From the NCBI GenBank assembly GCA_029239365.1, contig JAQZBA010000009.1, forward strand, positions 1 through 32,312: a stretch of DNA of 32,312 bases. Direction: 5' to 3'. Below the pieces are notes generated by a model. That model ran no database searches, was not told the DNA's origin, and saw nothing but the letters and a program-made list of their open reading frames with translations. The position numbers were made by a program, and so were the translations under genes. The stretch is from Herbinix sp. GTDB taxonomy: Bacteria; Bacillota; Clostridia; Lachnospirales; Lachnospiraceae. Each line of letters begins with the position of its first letter. Positions within the stretch are counted from its first letter, which is position 1. Below are positions 28,240 to 32,312 of the stretch, in pieces.

Positions 28240-29280
28240 TCATCCTATTTTAATAACTGCTTTTACAACATCATTCTTATTGTTGATAACGAAATCAAAG
28301 GCTTTCGCTGTATCTTCAAACTCAAATTCATGGGTAACAATACCGGATACATCGATGATACCCTTTGCAATCGCATTAATTGCCTTCGGATAAATATTTC
28401 TGTAACGGAATACGGAGGTGATGGTAGCTTCCTTAGCCATAATCTTTGCAAAATTGTATTCAATGATATCTTCCGGAGCCATACCTACGAGAACGATGGT
28501 TCCTCCACGCTTTACAAGATATGCGGTCTGTTTGATTGTAATTTTGCTACCTGCTGTTTCGATAACAACATCAACACCCTTGCCCTTAGTAATCTCATCC
28601 ATCTTAGCAACTGCGTCTTCTTCTCTTGCATTGATTACTCTGGTAGCTCCTAATTTCATAGCATAAGCAAGTCTCTTCGGCATTACATCAACTACGGTGA
28701 TATCAGTTGCACCATATGCTTTACAAGCGAGTAGAGTTACAAGACCGATACATCCGGAGCCAAGAATTACAACAGAATCACCTAATTTAACATTTCCCTG
28801 CGCTGCTGCATGCATACCAACAGCAAGTGGTTCAACAAGAGCACCTTCTTTGGAAGTGATATTATCCGGTAGTTTAAAGCACATATTTGCAGGGAACGCT
28901 ATATAATTTTCTAGGCAGCCATGGTAAGGAGGGGTAGCAAGAAATTCTACATCGGGGCAGAGATTGTATTTACCGGTCTTACAGAATTCACACTGTCCGC
29001 AGGTGCAGCCGGGCTCTAAAGCCACCTTATCACCAATACTCAGCTCTGTTACCTTACTTCCTAACTGAACGATTTCACCGGCACATTCATGTCCGAGGAT
29101 GAAATCCCCATTCACAATGAAATCACCAATGGAACCATGCTCCAGATAATGTACGTCGGATCCGCAGATACCTACGTATTCCAGCTTAACCAATACCTCA
29201 TTGTCTTTAATCTGTGGAACTGCGATATCTCTGATTTCCATCTTGTTTAAACCTGTCATGTATACTGCTTTATTCTTCAT
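28240..29280 (-). CDS. Zinc-dependent medium-chain dehydrogenase (polyol/sorbitol/L-iditol dehydrogenase-like)
   Basis: 346 aa; YVGICGSDVHYLEHG, GHECAGEI, structural-Zn cysteines CTCGQCEFCKTGKYNLCPD, and Rossmann GSGCIGLVTLLACKAYGA. Confidence 0.9.
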   Translation of the reverse strand: MKNKAVYMTGLNKMEIRDIAVPQIKDNEVLVKLEYVGICGSDVHYLEHGSIGDFIVNGDFILGHECAGEIVQLGSKVTELSIGDKVALEPGCTCGQCEFCKTGKYNLCPDVEFLATPPYHGCLENYIAFPANMCFKLPDNITSKEGALVEPLAVGMHAAAQGNVKLGDSVVILGSGCIGLVTLLACKAYGATDITVVDVMPKRLAYAMKLGATRVINAREEDAVAKMDEITKGKGVDVVIETAGSKITIKQTAYLVKRGGTIVLVGMAPEDIIEYNFAKIMAKEATITSVFRYRNIYPKAINAIAKGIIDVSGIVTHEFEFEDTAKAFDFVINNKNDVVKAVIKIG

Positions 29281-29393
29281 ATAATTTTCTCCTTTTTCTA
29301 TGTTATTAGGGCATATTAACTATCTGCATTTAATTTATCGTTATATTCTCTTATCGATTTTGTAAGGAATTACTTTATTACGTTCCATGTGAA

Positions 29394-30374
29394 TTATGCT
29401 GCTTTCTTCTCTTCAACAAGAATAACCTTCTTCGTCTTCTTTGATTTGGATTTGATATCCCAGATAACCGCAAGTGCAATAATACAAGCTTTTACGATCT
29501 GCTGAATATATGAATCCACACCAACCAGGTTCATAATGTTATTCAAACATCCGATTATGAACGCACCGGCTAAAGTTCCAAAGGCTGTACCAACACCACC
29601 GGAGAAGCTTGTTCCACCAACAATTGCTGCTGTTAAGCCTTCCATTTCATATCCGATTGCACCATTCGGTAACCCTGCATTTACACGGGACATGAAGAGG
29701 ATACCTGCGATACCAACCAATACACCATTGATTAGAAATACGATGTATTTGTTTTTCTTAACCTTAATACCTGCTGCCACGGAAGCTTCTTCATTTCCAC
29801 CGATGGCATATAAGGAACGTCCCAGTCTCGTGTGTCTTAAGATATACCAGATAATAACTGTTATAACTGCAGTAATCAGGATGGAGATCGGAATGGGTCC
29901 AATGCTTCCCTGGCCGAAGATTACATAATCCTTTAATTGTAAGATATTCTGCCCATCGGTGATGAGTAATGCCACACCACGCGCGACCTGCATCATTACT
30001 AGGGTAGCGATAAAAGGCGGAGCATTTAATTGGGTAATCATAAATGCATTTACTAAGTTACATGCGACTGCAACTACAATAGCAACGATTACTGCGAGTA
30101 AAAGTGAACCCGTTGTCTTATAGGTGATGATCGATATTACACCGGATAGTGCAAGCACAGCACCGGATGACAAGTCCAGCATACCGCTGATAATCAATAA
30201 CATTTCGCCATAAGCCAAAATTGTACTTACAGCCAACTGTTTCATAATGTTAGAAACATTGTTTGGTGATAAAAAGTTCTTATTTAAGAAACTGCATAGA
30301 AAAATCATGACAAATAAAACTATAAATATGGAATACTTCTCCTTAGCTGAAGTATTTTTAATCTTCTCTCTCAT
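29394..30374 (-). CDS. RbsC-type (CUT2) sugar ABC transporter permease
   Basis: 326 aa; FLSPNNVSNIMKQLAVSTILAYGEMLLIISGMLDLSSGAVLALSG; GGNEEASVAAGIKVKKNKYIVFLINGVLVGIAG; GGTSFSGGVGTAFGTLAGAFIIGCLNNIMNL. Confidence 0.93.
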   Translation of the reverse strand: MREKIKNTSAKEKYSIFIVLFVMIFLCSFLNKNFLSPNNVSNIMKQLAVSTILAYGEMLLIISGMLDLSSGAVLALSGVISIITYKTTGSLLLAVIVAIVVAVACNLVNAFMITQLNAPPFIATLVMMQVARGVALLITDGQNILQLKDYVIFGQGSIGPIPISILITAVITVIIWYILRHTRLGRSLYAIGGNEEASVAAGIKVKKNKYIVFLINGVLVGIAGILFMSRVNAGLPNGAIGYEMEGLTAAIVGGTSFSGGVGTAFGTLAGAFIIGCLNNIMNLVGVDSYIQQIVKACIIALAVIWDIKSKSKKTKKVILVEEKKAA

Positions 30375-30385
30375 TTCTTACCCTC

Positions 30386-31879
30386 CTATTTCGTGCTAGT
30401 TGCAAATTTCATGATCGCTTCCTGGCTGAACTCATCCTTCCTTAATTCACCTGTGATTTTTCCCTGGTTCATAACATAGATTCTGTCACACATACCGATG
30501 AGCTCCGGAAGCTCGGATGAAACCATAATAACTGCTCTTCCCTGTTTAGCTAACTCAACCATCAGCTTGTAGATCTCAAACTTTGCACCTACATCAATAC
30601 CCCTGGTCGGTTCATCAAGTATTAAAATCTGCGGATCCCGAAGCATCCACTTGGCAAGTAATACCTTCTGTTGGTTACCGCCGCTCAAGGATTGAATTGG
30701 CGTATCCAGTGTAGGAGTCTTAACATTCATCTTCTTAAAGTACTCCCCAACCATCTTGCGCTCTTCCTTCTCATGGGCATAGCCGCTGTAAATTACCTTT
30801 TCCAAGCTTGATATGCTGGCATTTTCCATAACACTTCGAATCGGGATAATACCATATCTTCTTCTGTCCTCGGAGAGCATTACCATCTTATGCTTGATGC
30901 TGTCGGATACTTTTTTAATGATAACCTTCTTATGGTTAATCAATATGTCTCCGGTGGTGATCGGATCCAGACCGAATACGGCTCTCATAACCTCAGTTCT
31001 TCCGGCTCCTACGAGTCCGGCAAATCCGACGATTTCACCTTTTTTAACGTTGAAATTAATATTTTTAAATATTCCGGTACTACCTAAGTCTTTTACCTCG
31101 ATCAGCTTCTCGCCGATCTCTATGGTCTCCTTCGGATATACATTATCCATTTTACGGCCAACCATGAGGGAAATCACCTGATCCATGTTCATCTCGCTGG
31201 CCGGATGGCTTTCCACTACGGCACCATCACGGAATACGGTGATATCATCTGCAATACGGAATACTTCATCCAGCTTGTGGGAAATGTATACGATGCTAAC
31301 CCCCTGCTCCTTTAGCTTAGCTATTTTCCTAAACAGCATCTCAACTTCTCGATGGGTTATGGATGAGGTAGGTTCATCCATCACGATAATCTCTGCATTA
31401 TTGGAGATTGCCTTGATGATCTCTAGCATCTGGATATCCGATACGGTTAAGGTCTTTAATTTCTGAGTAGGCTTGTAAGGTAAATTCTCTGCTTCCAGAA
31501 ATTCAAGAGTCTTCTTTCTTAATTGCTTCCAATCAACCTTTCCAAGCTTGGATACCGGCAACCTGCCTAAGAATAAATTCTCTTCTATGGACATCTCCGG
31601 AACATAATTTAACTCCTGTGCTATCATAGCTATACCATGCTGTCTGGCATGAATTGGACTTTGGATTTTAACCGGTTTCTCATCGATAAAAATCTGCCCG
31701 GCATCCGGTTTATAAATACCATTGATGATTTTCATCAGTGTGGATTTGCCTGCCCCATTTTCTCCACATAGAGCATGAACCGTACCTCGTCTAACTGCAA
31801 AATCAATTTTATTCAAAGCTTTCACACCAGGAAAGGATTTGTCTATCTGGGAGACCCGAAGCTTAATATCTTGTCTCAT
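30386..31879 (-). CDS. RbsA/MglA-type (CUT2) sugar ABC transporter ATP-binding protein, tandem ATPase domains
   Basis: 497 aa; Walker A GENGAGKSTLMKI; Walker B IIVMDEPTSSIT; second domain GLVGAGRTEVMRAVFG, LSGGNQQKVLLAKWMLRDPQILILDEPTRGIDVGAK; RBS GGGAGG upstream. Confidence 0.95.
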   Translation of the reverse strand: MRQDIKLRVSQIDKSFPGVKALNKIDFAVRRGTVHALCGENGAGKSTLMKIINGIYKPDAGQIFIDEKPVKIQSPIHARQHGIAMIAQELNYVPEMSIEENLFLGRLPVSKLGKVDWKQLRKKTLEFLEAENLPYKPTQKLKTLTVSDIQMLEIIKAISNNAEIIVMDEPTSSITHREVEMLFRKIAKLKEQGVSIVYISHKLDEVFRIADDITVFRDGAVVESHPASEMNMDQVISLMVGRKMDNVYPKETIEIGEKLIEVKDLGSTGIFKNINFNVKKGEIVGFAGLVGAGRTEVMRAVFGLDPITTGDILINHKKVIIKKVSDSIKHKMVMLSEDRRRYGIIPIRSVMENASISSLEKVIYSGYAHEKEERKMVGEYFKKMNVKTPTLDTPIQSLSGGNQQKVLLAKWMLRDPQILILDEPTRGIDVGAKFEIYKLMVELAKQGRAVIMVSSELPELIGMCDRIYVMNQGKITGELRKDEFSQEAIMKFATSTK

Positions 31880-32013
31880 TTATTTTTCTACCTCCCTATT
31901 CTTTTTTAACATTCGTCAGGGTTATATCTTGTTGCTGTATAAACTATACCATCCCTGACTTTTATTCTGAAGAAACAGAATTTCTGTGTTGATGTACTTT
32001 ATTATCAAAAACT

Positions 32014-32031
32014 TTGTTAATATCTTAACCA
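32014..32031. promoter_or_regulatory. Candidate Rex-type (redox repressor) operator
   Basis: TTGTTAA-TATC-TTAACCA; one mismatch from the commonly described TTGTTAA-N4-TTAACAA pattern; upstream of the rbsA/rbsC/dehydrogenase operon. Confidence 0.4.
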
Positions 32032-32072
32032 TGTAAAATATTGCGATAAGGATGCAAAATATTGTGATAATC
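32031..32072. repeat. Tandem 21-bp direct repeat (two units)
   Basis: ATGTAAAATATTGCGATAAGG followed directly by ATGCAAAATATTGTGATAATC; first 19 positions match 17/19. Confidence 0.75.
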
Positions 32073-32154
32073 CGAAGGTTTCACCTCACCCATAGATTGA
32101 CATGATCCTTGCAACACACCTATAGAGTAAGTGGGTTCCTATTACTGCAAGAAC

Positions 32155-32178
32155 AAAGTGTCAGCATGCTGACACTTT
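32155..32178. repeat. 24-bp perfect palindrome
   Basis: AAAGTGTCAGCA|TGCTGACACTTT, each half the exact reverse complement of the other. Confidence 0.9.
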
Positions 32179-32224
32179 CGCGCCTGAGCGGGTTGCGAAG
32201 CAACTACTTCCTATCCGCGAAGTG

Positions 32225-32256
32225 CGCATCCCAAAGTGAACTACGTTCACTATGCG
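32225..32256. repeat. Nested hairpin
   Basis: CGCAT-cccaa-AGTGAAC-tac-GTTCACT-ATGCG: 7-bp inner stem with a 5-bp outer stem. Confidence 0.75.
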
Positions 32257-32262
32257 GAGCGA

Positions 32263-32301
32263 TTTTTATCGTATAGGACGCAATTTCCTATACGATAAAA
32301 A
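32263..32301. terminator. Bidirectional terminator-like hairpin
   Basis: TTTTTATCGTATAGGA-cgcaatt-TCCTATACGATAAAAA, 16-bp perfect inverted repeat with A/T tracts at both outer ends. Confidence 0.75.
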
Positions 32302-32312
32302 ATTATCCGACA

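Noticed and set aside
28234-28653. 139-aa plus-strand ORF opposite the dehydrogenase
   Set aside because: Mirror-image ORF of a well-conserved medium-chain dehydrogenase; Cys/Asn-rich translation typical of antisense reading.
29536-29928. 130-aa plus-strand ORF opposite the RbsC permease
   Set aside because: Antisense shadow of a membrane protein gene; Pro/Ile-rich composition follows from the permease codons.
32155-32301. CRISPR array
   Set aside because: The repeats are distinct inverted repeats of different sequence, not direct repeats with regular spacers.

Overview
The window is AT-rich and reads as a Firmicutes/Lachnospiraceae-type carbohydrate-utilisation region. It is coded almost entirely on the minus strand. 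I see five modules, listed by + coordinate. (A) 1-4571: partial LplB-type permease, solute-binding lipoprotein (SBP), large membrane-bound AraC regulator. (B) 4890-14377: a cell-wall-anchored (LPKTG) DUF4832-type protein, two CUT1 permeases, an SBP and a cytoplasmic GH31 in one operon, with an adjacent NAT_N/GNAT_C-like acyltransferase-fold protein and a divergent cytosolic AraC regulator. (C) 14439-22876: a six-gene operon of permease, permease, SBP, FAD-dependent oxidoreductase, YesN-type response regulator and YesM-type histidine kinase. (D) 23137-27951: an SBP / histidine kinase / response regulator 'three-component' sensory operon whose kinase gene is broken by a frame-changing internal deletion in the ATPase domain. 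(E) 28240-31879: RbsA/RbsC-type transporter plus a zinc polyol-type dehydrogenase, with no SBP in the window. A Rex-like box and a tandem 21-bp repeat lie upstream of E, and a stacked hairpin array sits at the window edge. I saw no rRNA, tRNA, CRISPR array, transposase or phage genes. Family calls come from reading motifs by eye; no database search was run.
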